64,000 nt of DNA from Solimonas soli DSM 21787 (GCF_000474945.1 NZ_AXDW01000007.1:124001-188000), one strand, 5' to 3'. Counted from the stretch's first letter, positions 34,017 to 50,057 are shown. Translations and numbers: made by a program. Notes: generated by a model from the letters alone, not told the origin.

Positions 34017-35509
34017 ACGCCCTCTGCGCGGCGCTGCGCCGCCACGCGCGCACGACCCCCGAGCAGATCGCCGTGAGCGACGGCCGGCGTTCACTGAGTT
34101 ATGCGGCGCTGTTCGACGAGGTGGAGAAGGTCGCCGCGCAGATCGGCTTCCTCGGCATCGACACGCTGGCGCTGTACGGCGACAACGGCCTCGCCTGGAT
34201 CGTCGCCGATCTCGCGGCGCTCGCCGCCGGCGTGCGCTGTGTGCCGCTGCCACGCTTCTTCAGCGACGCGCAATTGCGTCATGCGCTCGACGATTCGGGT
34301 GCTGACGCGCTGCTCGCCGACGACGACCGTCTCGCCGCACTACCGGGCTGGGAACGGGAACCGCAGGCGATCTGCGGCTGCGGCTGGCGCCTTTCGAGGC
34401 GCCAGCCGCCGCTGTCAGTCGGCCTGCCGTCGGCTACGCAGAAGATCACCTACACCTCCGGCACGACCGGCACGCCGAAAGGCGTCTGCCTCGACGCCGC
34501 CAGCCAGATCGCCGTCGCGCAATCGCTGGCACAGGCCAGCGGCGCGCGCGCCGACGATCGCCATCTGTGCGTGCTGCCGCTGTCGACCCTGCTCGAGAAC
34601 ATCGGCGGTGTCTACGCGCCGCTGCTCGCCGGCGCGACGATCTGCGTGCCGACGCAGGGCGAAGTCGGCATGGACGGCGCCGCGCGGCTCGACGTGCAGC
34701 GCCTGCTCGGCGCCCTGCACGGCACACGTGCGACGACGACGATACTCGTGCCGCAGCTGCTGCTGGCGCTGGTCACCGCCGGCGAAATGGGCGCGCCGCG
34801 GCCGGCGGCGCTGCGCTTCGTCGCCGTCGGCGGCGCGCCGATCGCAGGGCGCCTGCTCGAACGCGCGCAGCGCCTCGGCCTGCCGGTCCACGAAGGCTAC
34901 GGGCTCTCCGAATCGGCCTCGGTGGTCGCGCTCAACACGGCCGAGGCGCATCGTTCCGGCAGCGTCGGCAAGCCGCTGCCGCATCTCGAGCTGCGCGTCG
35001 CCGACGACGGCGAGCTGCTCGTGCGCGGCAGCGGCTTCCTCGGCTACTGCGGCCAGCCGGCGTCGGCGCCGGCCGACGGCTGGGTCGCGACCGGCGACCT
35101 CGGCCATCTCGACGCCGACGGCTTTCTGCATCTCGACGGCCGCAAGAAGAGCCTCTTCATCACCGCCTTCGGCCGCAACGTCGCGCCCGAATGGGTCGAG
35201 CGCGAGTTGACCCAGCACGCGGCGATCGCCGCCGCCGCCGTGTTCGGCGAAGGGCGGCCCTGGAATGTCGCCGTCGTGGTGCCGCGCGCCCTGCCCGGTG
35301 TCGACGCGCAAACCGCGATCACCGCCGCCGTCGCCGCCGCCAACCGCGAGCTGCCGGACTACGCGCGCATCGCGCGCTGCGTCGTCGCCGACGAACCGTT
35401 CACGCCCGACAACGGCCTCTTGACCGGCAACGGGCGCGTGCGCCGCGAGGCGGTGCTCGCACGCTACGGCGAGCGCCTCGATCATCTTTATCTGGAGACC
35501 ACCACGTGA
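34013..35509 (+). CDS. AMP-forming acyl-CoA synthetase/ligase
   Basis: A 498-residue adenylate-forming enzyme. A3 is TYTSGTTGTPKGV (about 146-158), A5 is HEGYGLSES, A7 is WVATGDLG, A8 is DGRKKSLFITAFGRNVAPE, and the catalytic Lys of the C-terminal domain is expected near LLTGNGRVRREAV, where the position appears to be Arg rather than Lys. It is shorter than typical long-chain FadD (about 560). The substrate is probably a fatty or carboxylic acid activated as acyl-AMP. It overlaps the hemolysin-family gene by four bases (ATGA) and the next gene by four (GTGA), making the cassette translationally coupled. Confidence 0.9.
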   Translation: MNALCAALRRHARTTPEQIAVSDGRRSLSYAALFDEVEKVAAQIGFLGIDTLALYGDNGLAWIVADLAALAAGVRCVPLPRFFSDAQLRHALDDSGADALLADDDRLAALPGWEREPQAICGCGWRLSRRQPPLSVGLPSATQKITYTSGTTGTPKGVCLDAASQIAVAQSLAQASGARADDRHLCVLPLSTLLENIGGVYAPLLAGATICVPTQGEVGMDGAARLDVQRLLGALHGTRATTTILVPQLLLALVTAGEMGAPRPAALRFVAVGGAPIAGRLLERAQRLGLPVHEGYGLSESASVVALNTAEAHRSGSVGKPLPHLELRVADDGELLVRGSGFLGYCGQPASAPADGWVATGDLGHLDADGFLHLDGRKKSLFITAFGRNVAPEWVERELTQHAAIAAAAVFGEGRPWNVAVVVPRALPGVDAQTAITAAVAAANRELPDYARIARCVVADEPFTPDNGLLTGNGRVRREAVLARYGERLDHLYLETTT

Positions 35510-36168
35510 GTTTCTTCGAGCGCCTGCAGCGCGACACGGCGGCCGACCGCCAGCGCCTCTACGCCGCGCCACTGATCCGCGCCGCGTTCGCCGGCCAGGT
35601 CGGCCGCGCCGACTACATCGCCTTCCTCACCCAGGCCTATCACCACGTGCGCCACACCGTGCCGCTGCTCATGGCCTGCGGCGCCCGGCTCGGCGCCGAG
35701 GACGAGTGGCTGCGCACGAAGATCGCGCATTACATCGAAGAGGAGATCGGCCATCAGGAATGGATCCTCGACGACATCCGCGAGGCCGGCGGCGACGCCG
35801 AGGCGGTGCGCCACGGACGCCCGCACGCGGAAACCGAGCTGATGGTCGCCTATGCCTACGACACCATCGCGCGCGGCAATCCGCTCGGCTTCTTCGGCAT
35901 GGTCTACGTGCTGGAGAGCACCAGCATCGAACTGGCGACCGGCGCCGCCTCGACGTTGCAGGGCGCGCTCGGCCTGCCGAAGAAGGCCTTCACCTATCTG
36001 AGCTCGCACGGCGCGGTCGATGTCGAGCACATCGACTTCTTCCGCGAACTGGTCGAGCAATTGCGCCGCGACGAGGACCGCGAGGCGGTCCTGCACGCCG
36101 CGCACATGTTCTTCCGCCTGTACGGCGACGTGTTCCGTTCGATCGAACCGATGAGGAAAGCGGCATGA
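35506..36168 (+). CDS. Iron-containing redox enzyme, haem-oxygenase-like di-iron oxidase (HDO)
   Basis: A 220-residue all-helical protein of the TenA/PqqC/UndA superfamily. Candidate iron ligands are E80 and H83 in YIEEEIGHQEW, E137 in VYVLESTSIELATG, and D172/H175 in SHGAVDVEHIDFF. The spacings E-x2-H, then about 54 residues to the next Glu, then about 35-38 to the last His, are close to those of UndA, which decarboxylates fatty acids to terminal alkenes. There is no TenA-type cysteine. Situated after an acyl ligase and before an SDR, it likely oxidises an activated or free fatty acyl chain. It starts with GTG at 35506. Confidence 0.85.
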   Translation: MSFFERLQRDTAADRQRLYAAPLIRAAFAGQVGRADYIAFLTQAYHHVRHTVPLLMACGARLGAEDEWLRTKIAHYIEEEIGHQEWILDDIREAGGDAEAVRHGRPHAETELMVAYAYDTIARGNPLGFFGMVYVLESTSIELATGAASTLQGALGLPKKAFTYLSSHGAVDVEHIDFFRELVEQLRRDEDREAVLHAAHMFFRLYGDVFRSIEPMRKAA

Positions 36169-36977
36169 ACCTGAGTACGAGCACCGTATTGCTGACCGGC
36201 GCGAGCGGCGGCATCGGCCAGGCGCTGGCGCGCGAGTTCGCGGCGCGCGGCGCGCGCCTGCTGCTGAGCGGCCGCGACACCGCGAAGCTCGCCACGCTCA
36301 GCGCCGAGCTGCGCGGCCTCGGCACCGAAGTCAGCGTGCTCGCCGCCGACCTGTCGAGCGCCGAAGGCGTCGCGCGGCTGGCGCACGCCGCACTGTCCGG
36401 CGGCGTGCCCGATATCGTCGTGCACTGCGCCGGCGCCCTCAGCTTCGGCCGCCTCGACGCCGTGCCGGCCGAGGAGATCGCGCGGCTGTGGCAGACCAAC
36501 GTCATCGCCCCGAGCCTGCTGACGCGCGCGCTGCTGCCGGCGCTGCGCAAGACCGGTCGCGGCCGCTTCGTGTTCGTCGGCTCGATCTTCGGTTCGCTCG
36601 CCTTCCCGATGTACGCCACCTACTCGGCGACCAAGTTCGCCCTGCGCGGCTTCGCCGAAGCGCTGCGCCGCGAACTCGACGGCAGCGGCATCGGCGTCAC
36701 CTACGTCGCGCCACGCTACACGCGCACCGCGCTCAACGACGGCGCGCCGGCGCGCATCGCCAGCGCGCTGGCCATGCAGCAGGACGAGCCGGCGCTGGTC
36801 GCGGCGCGCATCGTCGACGCCGTCGCGCGCGAACGCCGCGAGCTGTACTTCGGCTTCGGCGAGCGTCTCTTCGTCAAGCTCAACGCCTGGTTCCCGTGGC
36901 TGGTCGATCGCGGCCTGCGCGCGCAGACGCGGCGCATGCAGGAGCTCGAACCGGCGGCCGCCGGCCTGCCGCACTGA
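36165..36977 (+). CDS. SDR family oxidoreductase
   Basis: A 270-residue classical short-chain dehydrogenase with the cofactor loop TGASGGIGQALAREF, NNAG equivalent HCAGALS, active-site Ser in FVFVGSIFGS, and YSATKFALRGFAEALRRE giving YxxxK. The basic residues after strand 2 (LLLSGRDTAKLA) suggest NADP(H). The C-terminus has a hydrophobic segment (about 225-250, LFVKLNAWFPWLVDRG) as in lipid-metabolising SDRs. It overlaps the oxidase gene by four bases and probably reduces a keto or acyl intermediate made by the preceding enzymes. Confidence 0.9.
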   Translation: MNLSTSTVLLTGASGGIGQALAREFAARGARLLLSGRDTAKLATLSAELRGLGTEVSVLAADLSSAEGVARLAHAALSGGVPDIVVHCAGALSFGRLDAVPAEEIARLWQTNVIAPSLLTRALLPALRKTGRGRFVFVGSIFGSLAFPMYATYSATKFALRGFAEALRRELDGSGIGVTYVAPRYTRTALNDGAPARIASALAMQQDEPALVAARIVDAVARERRELYFGFGERLFVKLNAWFPWLVDRGLRAQTRRMQELEPAAAGLPH

Positions 36978-36997
36978 AAACATCGATGGAGCCCAAG

Positions 36998-37648
36998 ATG
37001 ATTCACAAACACATCGGCACCTTGCTGCGCGCCGTCGCCGGCGCATCGCTGCTGCTCGCCGGCACCGCGCAGGCGGCGAGCCTGGAAGCGCAGCTCGACA
37101 GCGTCCAGCACGGCTGGGCGCAGGCCTATTACGCGGCGCCGAAGGAACAGAAGGACGCCGCGTTCGCGAAGCTGATCGCCGACGCCGACGCGATGCTGCA
37201 GGCTTATCCGGCCCGTGCCGAAGCGCTGACCTGGCATGCGATCGTGCTGTCGAGCGCCGCCAAGTTCGGCGGCGGCCTGTCGGCGCTCGGGCAGGTGAAG
37301 CAGGCGCGCAAGGATCTGCAGCAGGCCGAGCAGATCGATCCGCGCACGCTCGACGGCTCGGTCTACAGCTCGCTCGGCAGCCTGTACGCGAACGTGCCGG
37401 GCTGGCCGATCGCCTTCGGCGACAAGAAGCAGGCCGATGCCTATCTGCAGAAGGCGCTGGCGATCAATCCGGACGGCATCGATCCGAATTTCTTCTACGC
37501 CGAACTGCTCGCCGCGCGCGGCGACAAGGCCGCCGCGAAGCGCTATTACGAAAAAGCGCTGGCGGCGCCGCCGCGGCCAGGCCGCGAGGATGCCGACAAC
37601 GGCCGTCGCGCCGAAATCAGGGCCGCACTCGCCCGGCTCGACGGCTGA
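36998..37648 (+). CDS. Exported TPR protein
   Basis: 216 residues with a signal peptide (LLRAVAGASLLLAGTAQA) and helical TPR-type repeats: AEALTWHAIVLSSAAKFGG, a central GSVYSSLGSLYANVPGWPIA, and AAAKRYYEKALAAPP at the end. The segment IAFGDKKQADAYLQKALAIN matches a conserved group of small periplasmic TPR proteins often found with T_hemolysin/ligase cassettes. GGAG precedes the ATG at 36998; an ATG at 36986 is an alternative. It is 20 bases after the SDR gene and is probably the last gene of the cassette. A role as periplasmic partner or assembly factor is inferred only. Confidence 0.8.
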   Translation: MIHKHIGTLLRAVAGASLLLAGTAQAASLEAQLDSVQHGWAQAYYAAPKEQKDAAFAKLIADADAMLQAYPARAEALTWHAIVLSSAAKFGGGLSALGQVKQARKDLQQAEQIDPRTLDGSVYSSLGSLYANVPGWPIAFGDKKQADAYLQKALAINPDGIDPNFFYAELLAARGDKAAAKRYYEKALAAPPRPGREDADNGRRAEIRAALARLDG

Positions 37649-37663
37649 TCCGGCGCGGCGACG

Positions 37664-37694
37664 GCGCCCGCCGGCAGCGCAGGCCGGCGGGCGC
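37664..37694. terminator. Strong hairpin between convergent genes
   Basis: Perfect 12-bp arms GCGCCCGCCGGC (37664-37675) and GCCGGCGGGCGC (37683-37694) with a seven-base loop, followed on the plus strand by TTCGCGTTT. It sits between the TPR gene and dps and likely stops transcription from both sides. Confidence 0.7.
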
Positions 37695-37702
37695 TTCGCG
37701 TT

Positions 37703-38224
37703 TCAACCCTCGCTGTCGCGCGTCGACTCGAACAGGAACCACACGCGCTGCTCGGCTTCGTCGATCCAGTTCTCGAGCAGGCTGGCGGTCGCCACGTCGT
37801 GGTACTCGTCGCACACGTCGTGCGCGGCACGCATGCTCGTGATCAGCGCCGTGTTGTCCTCGCGCAGCTCGGAAAGCATGTCGCGCGGCGTGACGTAATC
37901 GGCGTCGTTGTCCTTGATGCGCTGCAGGCGCGCGATGTGACCGATCGAGCGCAGCGTCGTGCCGCCCAGCTTGCGCACGCGCTCGGCGATGGCGTCGGTC
38001 GTCGCCAAGATCTGGCCGGCCTGATCGTCGAGCAGCAGGTGATAGTCCCGGAAATGCCGCCCCGAGACGTGCCAGTGGAAATTCTTGGTCTTCAGGTACA
38101 GCGCGAACGTGTCGGCGAGCAGCGCGTTGAGCGCACCGCCGATATCGCGCATGGCCTTTTCGCCGAGGTCGTTCGGCGTCGCCAGCGGCGCCTTGCGCAA
38201 GGCCTTCGCATCCATCTTGCCCAT
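37703..38224 (-). CDS. dps: Dps family ferritin-like DNA-binding protein
   Basis: A 173-residue four-helix Dps protein that stores iron and protects DNA by forming dodecamers. The inter-subunit ferroxidase residues lie in KNFHWHVSGRHFRDYHLLLD, with Asp and following acidic residues (LDDQAGQI) in the second half. The N-terminus has basic residues (KMDAKALRKAP) that may bind DNA. Expected regulators (OxyR, Fur) cannot be identified from the upstream sequence. Confidence 0.92.
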   Translation of the reverse strand: MGKMDAKALRKAPLATPNDLGEKAMRDIGGALNALLADTFALYLKTKNFHWHVSGRHFRDYHLLLDDQAGQILATTDAIAERVRKLGGTTLRSIGHIARLQRIKDNDADYVTPRDMLSELREDNTALITSMRAAHDVCDEYHDVATASLLENWIDEAEQRVWFLFESTRDSEG

Positions 38225-38342
38225 GCTATGTCTCCGTGCTGCGGGGGGGGTCGGTCATCGGATCGGCATGCGCGGCATGCCGCGCGACTTTGTAATCGCC
38301 GGGCGAAGGCCGGCGCAAGTGCGCGCCCGGGGCATCGGCCCC

Positions 38343-38374
38343 AAAAAGCCACCCCGGCTCGCGCCGGGACGGCT
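38343..38374 (-). terminator. Intrinsic terminator of icd
   Basis: On the minus strand AGCCGTCCCGGC pairs with GCCGGGGTGGCT across loop GCGA and is followed by TTTTT (38347-38343). It begins about 18 bases after the icd stop codon. Confidence 0.85.
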
Positions 38375-38391
38375 TGCGGGCACGCCTGCGC

Positions 38392-40629
<2,238 letters not shown>

Positions 40630-40951
40630 GCGGTAGCTCCTGAGAGTAAAGCCAGCCCCGGCGGAAACGCGCGCTGCGACCGAATCTGGCCGGCCGAGTG
40701 CATCCCACGCGAGGGCTGACGGATGTTCTGTCTTAAGAGGCTCTCGCTCTGTCCGAGGTTCCGCCAGCACGGTCGGCGCTATCGACGAGTCGTCACGGCG
40801 GGAGAGCCAATGCATTATGGCACGCGGCGCCGCTGCATACGCGTCGAAGTTCGGCCACGCGCACGCCGTGGCGCCGATGTTGCAGCGCGTCATTCAGCCT
40901 TCACGCCGCGCGGTGCTAGAGTCCGCGCCTTTTCCGCTGCGGAGCGACGCA
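40630..40951. other. Divergent promoter region between icd and M14 peptidase genes
   Basis: 322 bases without a gene. It must contain the promoters of both genes, but no sigma-70 box pair or palindromic operator stands out by eye. Confidence 0.5.
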
Positions 40952-41872
40952 ATGTCGACAAGCGCCTTCTATCCGATCGGCACGCCGGGACAAGCCTGGG
41001 GCGCAGCCGAGAAAGCGGCGTGGCGCGCGCGGCAGCGCCGCCAGCGCCACTACGATGCCGATGTGCTGGCGCCGATCGCGCGCCTGCGAGAGCGTTTCGA
41101 CGTCGTCGAATACGGTCATCTCGACTACGCGCCGGACCGCTATCCGCTGCTCGCCCTGCGCAGCCGCGGCTGGCGCGAGACGCTGCCGCATGTGCTGGTC
41201 ACTGGCGGCGTGCACGGCTACGAAACCAGCGGCGTGCACGGCGCGCTGCAGTTTCTTGCGCATCACGCGGAGGACTACGCCGGCCACGCCAACCTGCTGG
41301 TCGCGCCCTGCGTCAGCCCCTGGGCCTACGAACGCATCCACCGCTGGAATCCGCAGGCCATCGATCCGAACCGCTCGTTCCGTGCCGACAGCCCCGCCGC
41401 CGAATCGGCCGCGCTGATGGCGCTCGTCGCGCCGCTGCGCGGCCGCTTTCTCGTGCACATCGACCTGCACGAGACGACCGACAGCGACGAATCCGAATTC
41501 CGCCCGGCGCTCGCCGCGCGCGACGGCAAGCCGTTCGAACCCGATGCCATTCCCGATGGCTTCTATCTGGTCGACGACAGCGAGAATCCGCAACCGGCCT
41601 TCCAGCAGGCCATCATCGCCGCCGTCGCACGCGTCACGCACATCGCGCCGGCCGACGCGCAGGGCAAGATCATCGGCTCGCCGGTCGTGGCGCCCGGCGT
41701 CATCGAATATCCGATGAAGAAGCTCGGCCTGTGTGCCGGCATCAGCAACGCGCGCTACACGACAACCACCGAGGTCTATCCCGACAGCCCGCGCGCGACG
41801 CCGCAGCAATGCAATGACGCGCAGGTCGCGGCGGTGTGCGCGGCGCTCGATTTCGCGCTGGCGCAGGGTTGA
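40952..41872 (+). CDS. M14-family zinc carboxypeptidase/deacylase
   Basis: 306 residues. The zinc motif HxxE is in GGVHGYETSGVHG and the third ligand His in FLVHIDLHETTD. NPNRSFR equivalents (IDPNRSFRADSP) bind the substrate carboxylate. There is no signal peptide, which points to the cytoplasmic M14 subgroup related to succinylglutamate desuccinylase and aspartoacylase rather than secreted digestive carboxypeptidases. GGAG lies eight bases before the ATG at 40952. Substrate unknown. Confidence 0.87.
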   Translation: MSTSAFYPIGTPGQAWGAAEKAAWRARQRRQRHYDADVLAPIARLRERFDVVEYGHLDYAPDRYPLLALRSRGWRETLPHVLVTGGVHGYETSGVHGALQFLAHHAEDYAGHANLLVAPCVSPWAYERIHRWNPQAIDPNRSFRADSPAAESAALMALVAPLRGRFLVHIDLHETTDSDESEFRPALAARDGKPFEPDAIPDGFYLVDDSENPQPAFQQAIIAAVARVTHIAPADAQGKIIGSPVVAPGVIEYPMKKLGLCAGISNARYTTTTEVYPDSPRATPQQCNDAQVAAVCAALDFALAQG

Positions 41873-41909
41873 AGTCCGCGCCTTCGCTTTTGCGGCGCCG
41901 TTCGGAGCG

Positions 41910-43535
41910 CTACTCCCACTCGATCGTCGCCGGTGGCTTGCCGGAAATGTCGTAGACCACGCGCGACACGCCGCTGATCTCGTTGACGATGCGCCGCGAG
42001 CAGACGTCGAGCAGCTCGTACGGCAGATGCGCCCAGTGCGCGGTCATGAAATCGATGGTCTCGACGGCGCGCAGGGCGATGACGGGTTCGTAGCGACGGC
42101 CGTCGCCGGTGACGCCGACGCTCTTCACCGGCAGAAACACGGCGAAGGCCTGGCTGGTCTTGTCGTACCAGCCGGCGCGGCGCAGCTCCTCGATGAAGAT
42201 GTGGTCGGCGAGGCGCAGCGTGTCGGCGGCCTGCTTGGTGACTTCGCCGAGGATGCGCACGCCGAGGCCGGGACCGGGGAAGGGATGGCGATAAACCATC
42301 TCGTGCGGCAGGCCGAGCTCGACGCCGATCTTGCGCACCTCGTCCTTGAACAGTTCGCGCAGCGGCTCGACGAGCTTGAGCTTCATGTGCTCGGGAAGAC
42401 CGCCGACGTTGTGGTGGCTCTTGATGACGTGCGCCTTGCCGGTCTTGCTGCCGGCCGACTCGATGACGTCCGGATAGATCGTGCCCTGCGCCAGGAACTG
42501 CACGTTCGGAATCTTCGCCGACTCTTCGTCGAACACCTCGACGAACAGCTTGCCGATGATCTTGCGCTTGGCTTCCGGATCGCTGACGCCCTTGAGCGCG
42601 GCGAGGAAACGCGCTTCGGCGTTGACGCGGATGACCTTGACACCGAGATGGTCGGCGAAGATGCGCATCACCTGATCGCCTTCCTGGTGGCGCAGCAGGC
42701 CGTGATCGACGAACACGCAGGTCAGCTGCGCGCCGATCGCCTTGTGCAGCAGCGCGGCGACCACCGACGAATCGACGCCGCCGGAAAGTCCCAGCAGCAC
42801 GTGGCCGTCGCCGACCTGCGCGCGCACGCGGGCGATGGCGTCGTCGATGATGCTGCCCGGCTTCCAGGCTTCGCCGCAGCCGCAGATCTCGTGGACGAAA
42901 CGCGAGTAGATGCGCGCGCCCTGCCTGGTGTGGGTGACTTCGGCGTGGAATTGCAGACCGTAATAGCGGCGCGTCTCGTCGGCCATGCCGGCCAGCGGCA
43001 GGTCCGGCGTCGAGGCGATGCACTTGAAGCCGTCCGGCAGTTTCACGACGCGATCGCCGTGGCTCATCCACACATCGAGCAGGCCGTGGCCTTCTTCGTT
43101 GACGCGGTCTTCGATGCCGCGCAGCAGCTGCGAGTGACCGCGCGCGCGCAAGGTATCGGTTCCGCCGATACCGTCCGAACCATGGAAATCACCGTGAACG
43201 GTGATCTCCGCGTAACCGAATTCCTTCTGATCGTGCGGCTCGACGACACCGCCGAAGTGATGCGCCATCACCTGCATGCCGTAGCAGATGCCGAGCACCG
43301 GCACGCCGAGTTCCCAGACCGCCTGCGGCACGCGCGGCGAACCGGCGGCGCAGACCGACTCCGGACTGCCGGACAGGATCACGCCCTTCGGCGCGAAGGC
43401 ACGCACGGTGGCGTCGTCGATGTCCCAGGGATGCAGCTCGCAATAGACGCCGAGCTCGCGCACGCGGCGCGCGATCAGCTGCGTCAGCTGCGAACCGAAA
43501 TCGAGGATGAGGATCTTGTCGGAATGGATGTTCAT
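41910..43535 (-). CDS. guaA: GMP synthase (glutamine-hydrolysing)
   Basis: A 541-residue two-domain enzyme that converts XMP to GMP with glutamine and ATP. The class I glutamine amidotransferase domain has its nucleophile in [16 protein letters not shown] and the His/Glu of the triad in QFHAEVTHT. The synthetase domain has the PP-loop [16 protein letters not shown]. The C-terminal dimerisation domain ends KPPATIEWE, the normal end. It lies downstream of guaB on the same strand, with an intrinsic terminator in the 46-base gap. Confidence 0.97.
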   Translation of the reverse strand: MNIHSDKILILDFGSQLTQLIARRVRELGVYCELHPWDIDDATVRAFAPKGVILSGSPESVCAAGSPRVPQAVWELGVPVLGICYGMQVMAHHFGGVVEPHDQKEFGYAEITVHGDFHGSDGIGGTDTLRARGHSQLLRGIEDRVNEEGHGLLDVWMSHGDRVVKLPDGFKCIASTPDLPLAGMADETRRYYGLQFHAEVTHTRQGARIYSRFVHEICGCGEAWKPGSIIDDAIARVRAQVGDGHVLLGLSGGVDSSVVAALLHKAIGAQLTCVFVDHGLLRHQEGDQVMRIFADHLGVKVIRVNAEARFLAALKGVSDPEAKRKIIGKLFVEVFDEESAKIPNVQFLAQGTIYPDVIESAGSKTGKAHVIKSHHNVGGLPEHMKLKLVEPLRELFKDEVRKIGVELGLPHEMVYRHPFPGPGLGVRILGEVTKQAADTLRLADHIFIEELRRAGWYDKTSQAFAVFLPVKSVGVTGDGRRYEPVIALRAVETIDFMTAHWAHLPYELLDVCSRRIVNEISGVSRVVYDISGKPPATIEWE

Positions 43536-43547
43536 TGCAGCCCTACG

Positions 43548-43570
43548 AAAAAGCCCCGGCGGACCGGGGC
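43548..43570 (-). terminator. Intrinsic terminator between guaB and guaA
   Basis: On the minus strand GCCCCGG (43570-43564) pairs with CCGGGGC (43559-43553) across TCCG and is followed by TTTTT (43552-43548). The T-run ends 12 bases before the guaA start codon, right against its ribosome binding region. It could limit guaA read-through or respond to a signal. Confidence 0.8.
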
Positions 43571-43581
43571 GTTTGATTGAA

Positions 43582-47986
<4,405 letters not shown>

Positions 47987-48163
47987 ACGGGCCGCGTTGC
48001 GCGCCGGCCTCCGCGTATCGCCGTCCCAGACGCGGCATCGCGATGCCGGGCGCAGGGACTGTCACAATCGGCTTTTGCAGGCGGCGCGACGAGAGTATTA
48101 TTGCCGCCCCCTTTTTCCGGTCAGGCCCGCGTCCACGCGCGACGCGGGTTGGAGACTCAAGTT

Positions 48164-48430
48164 ATGTCATCGCTCCGGTCTTCGGACATCAAGCCGCTCG
48201 GCCACTCGGTCTCCGACAGCCTGGACGATTTCTTTCGCACACTGAACGGTCACGCGCCGAAGAATCTCTACGACCTGTTCCTCGATCAGGTCGAGCCGCC
48301 GCTGCTGAAGGCCACGCTGCGCTACTGCCACGGCAACCAGTCGCGCGCCGCCGAGATGCTCGGCCTCAATCGCGCGACGCTGCGCAAGAAACTCAAGCAG
48401 CACAAGATCAAGCCGGACGCGCCGAACTGA
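48164..48430 (+). CDS. fis: DNA-binding protein Fis
   Basis: An 88-residue nucleoid protein and global regulator that bends DNA and activates rRNA promoters. The C-terminal HTH is complete: [20 protein letters not shown] then [16 protein letters not shown]. The N-terminal beta-hairpin/dimer region is [24 protein letters not shown] lies nine bases before the ATG at 48164. In many relatives fis follows dusB; here it follows the prmA fusion directly, and dusB is absent from this site. purH comes next on the same strand. Confidence 0.95.
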   Translation: MSSLRSSDIKPLGHSVSDSLDDFFRTLNGHAPKNLYDLFLDQVEPPLLKATLRYCHGNQSRAAEMLGLNRATLRKKLKQHKIKPDAPN

Positions 48431-48479
48431 GCGGCGTCCCGCGTTTCCTCCTCTTCCGCTTCACACGAGCCGCCGCCCG

Positions 48480-50057
48480 ATGACCACCACCGACCGCGCG
48501 CCCGTGCGCCGCGCCCTGCTCTCCGTGTCCGACAAGGCCGGCATCGTCGAGTTCGCCCGTGAACTCGCGGCGCGCGGCGTCGAGCTGCTGTCGACCGGCG
48601 GCACCTACAAGCTGCTGCGCGACTCCGGCCTCGCGGCGATCGAGGTTTCCGCGCACACCGGCTTTCCGGAAATCATGGACGGCCGCGTCAAGACCCTGCA
48701 CCCGAAGATCCACGGCGGCCTGCTCGGCCGTCGCGACATCGACGGCGACGTCATGCAGCAGCACGGCATCGCGCCGATCGACCTGCTGGTCGTCAATCTC
48801 TATCCCTTCGAGGCGACGGTCGCCAGGCCGGATTGCACGCGCGAGGACGCCATCGAGAACATCGACATCGGCGGCCCGGCGATGCTGCGCGCGGCGGCGA
48901 AGAATCACGCCTGGGTCGCGGTGCTCACCGACCCGGCCGACTACGCCGCGCTGCTCGCCGAGATCGACGCCGGCGGCACCACGCTCGCCACGCGCTTCCG
49001 CCTCGCGACCAAGACCTATGCCTTGACCTCGCGCTACGACGCCGCCGTGTCGGCGTACCTGTCGAGCCTGCACGACGACGGCAAGCGCGATGCCTTCGCG
49101 CCGATCCTCGGCCTGCAGTTCGAGAAGCTGCAGGACATGCGCTACGGCGAGAACCCGCACCAGCGCGCCGCCTTCTACCGCGAGCGCAACGCGGAAGCCG
49201 GCACCGTCGCCGCGGCGACGCAGATCCAGGGCAAGGAACTCAGCTACAACAACATCGCCGATGCCGACGCCGCGCTGGAGTGCGTGAAGTCGTTCGGCAA
49301 GCCGGCCTGCGTGATCGTCAAGCACGCCAATCCCTGCGGCGTGGCCGTCAACGAATCGGGCATCAAGGACGCCTACGAGCGCGCCTTCCGCACGGACCCG
49401 ACCTCGGCCTTCGGCGGCATCATCGCCTTCAACCGCGAGCTCGACGGCGAGACCGCGAAGCTGATCGTCGAACGCCAGTTCGTCGAGGTGATCATCGCGC
49501 CGCGCATCAGCGCGGCGGCCCGGCAGGCAGTCGCCGCCAAGCAGAATGTGCGCCTGCTCGAATGCGGCGACTGGCCCGCCACGCGCGCGCCGGCGCTCGA
49601 CTACAAGCGCGTCGCGAGCGGCCTGCTGGTGCAGGATCGCGACGATCTGATCGTCACCCTCGACCAGCTCAAGGTCGTCAGCCGGCGCGAGCCGACCGAA
49701 GCCGAGCTGCACGATCTCGTGTTCGCCTACAAGGTCGCCAAGTTCGTGAAGTCGAACGCCATCGTCTATGCGCGCGAGCGCATGACGATCGGCGTGGGCG
49801 CCGGCCAGATGAGCCGCGTCTATTCGGCGAAGATCGCCGGCATCAAGGCCGGCGACGAGAAGCTCGAAGTGCCCGGCTCGGTGATGGCGAGCGACGCCTT
49901 CTTCCCGTTCCGCGACGGCATCGACGCCGCCGCCGCCGCCGGCATCACCGCCGTGATCCAGCCGGGCGGCTCGATGCGCGATTCGGAAGTGATCGCCGCC
50001 GCCGACGAGGCCGGCATGGCCATGGTCTTCACCGGCATCCGTCACTTCCGGCACTGA
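48480..50057 (+). CDS. purH: Bifunctional AICAR transformylase/IMP cyclohydrolase
   Basis: 525 residues catalysing the last two steps of de novo IMP synthesis. The N-terminal MGS-like cyclohydrolase domain is [20 protein letters not shown] and [20 protein letters not shown]. The transformylase part has the catalytic KH pair in [18 protein letters not shown] and [17 protein letters not shown], ending with FTGIRHFRH. The gene begins 49 bases after fis. Its product IMP feeds guaB and guaA elsewhere in the window. Confidence 0.97.
   Translation: MTTTDRAPVRRALLSVSDKAGIVEFARELAARGVELLSTGGTYKLLRDSGLAAIEVSAHTGFPEIMDGRVKTLHPKIHGGLLGRRDIDGDVMQQHGIAPIDLLVVNLYPFEATVARPDCTREDAIENIDIGGPAMLRAAAKNHAWVAVLTDPADYAALLAEIDAGGTTLATRFRLATKTYALTSRYDAAVSAYLSSLHDDGKRDAFAPILGLQFEKLQDMRYGENPHQRAAFYRERNAEAGTVAAATQIQGKELSYNNIADADAALECVKSFGKPACVIVKHANPCGVAVNESGIKDAYERAFRTDPTSAFGGIIAFNRELDGETAKLIVERQFVEVIIAPRISAAARQAVAAKQNVRLLECGDWPATRAPALDYKRVASGLLVQDRDDLIVTLDQLKVVSRREPTEAELHDLVFAYKVAKFVKSNAIVYARERMTIGVGAGQMSRVYSAKIAGIKAGDEKLEVPGSVMASDAFFPFRDGIDAAAAAGITAVIQPGGSMRDSEVIAAADEAGMAMVFTGIRHFRH

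Noticed and set aside
38239-38250. A run of seven G near 38244 as a possible G-quadruplex or phase-variable tract
   Set aside because: Single run of seven without further G-runs nearby; it lies upstream of dps outside any coding region and shows no promoter boxes.
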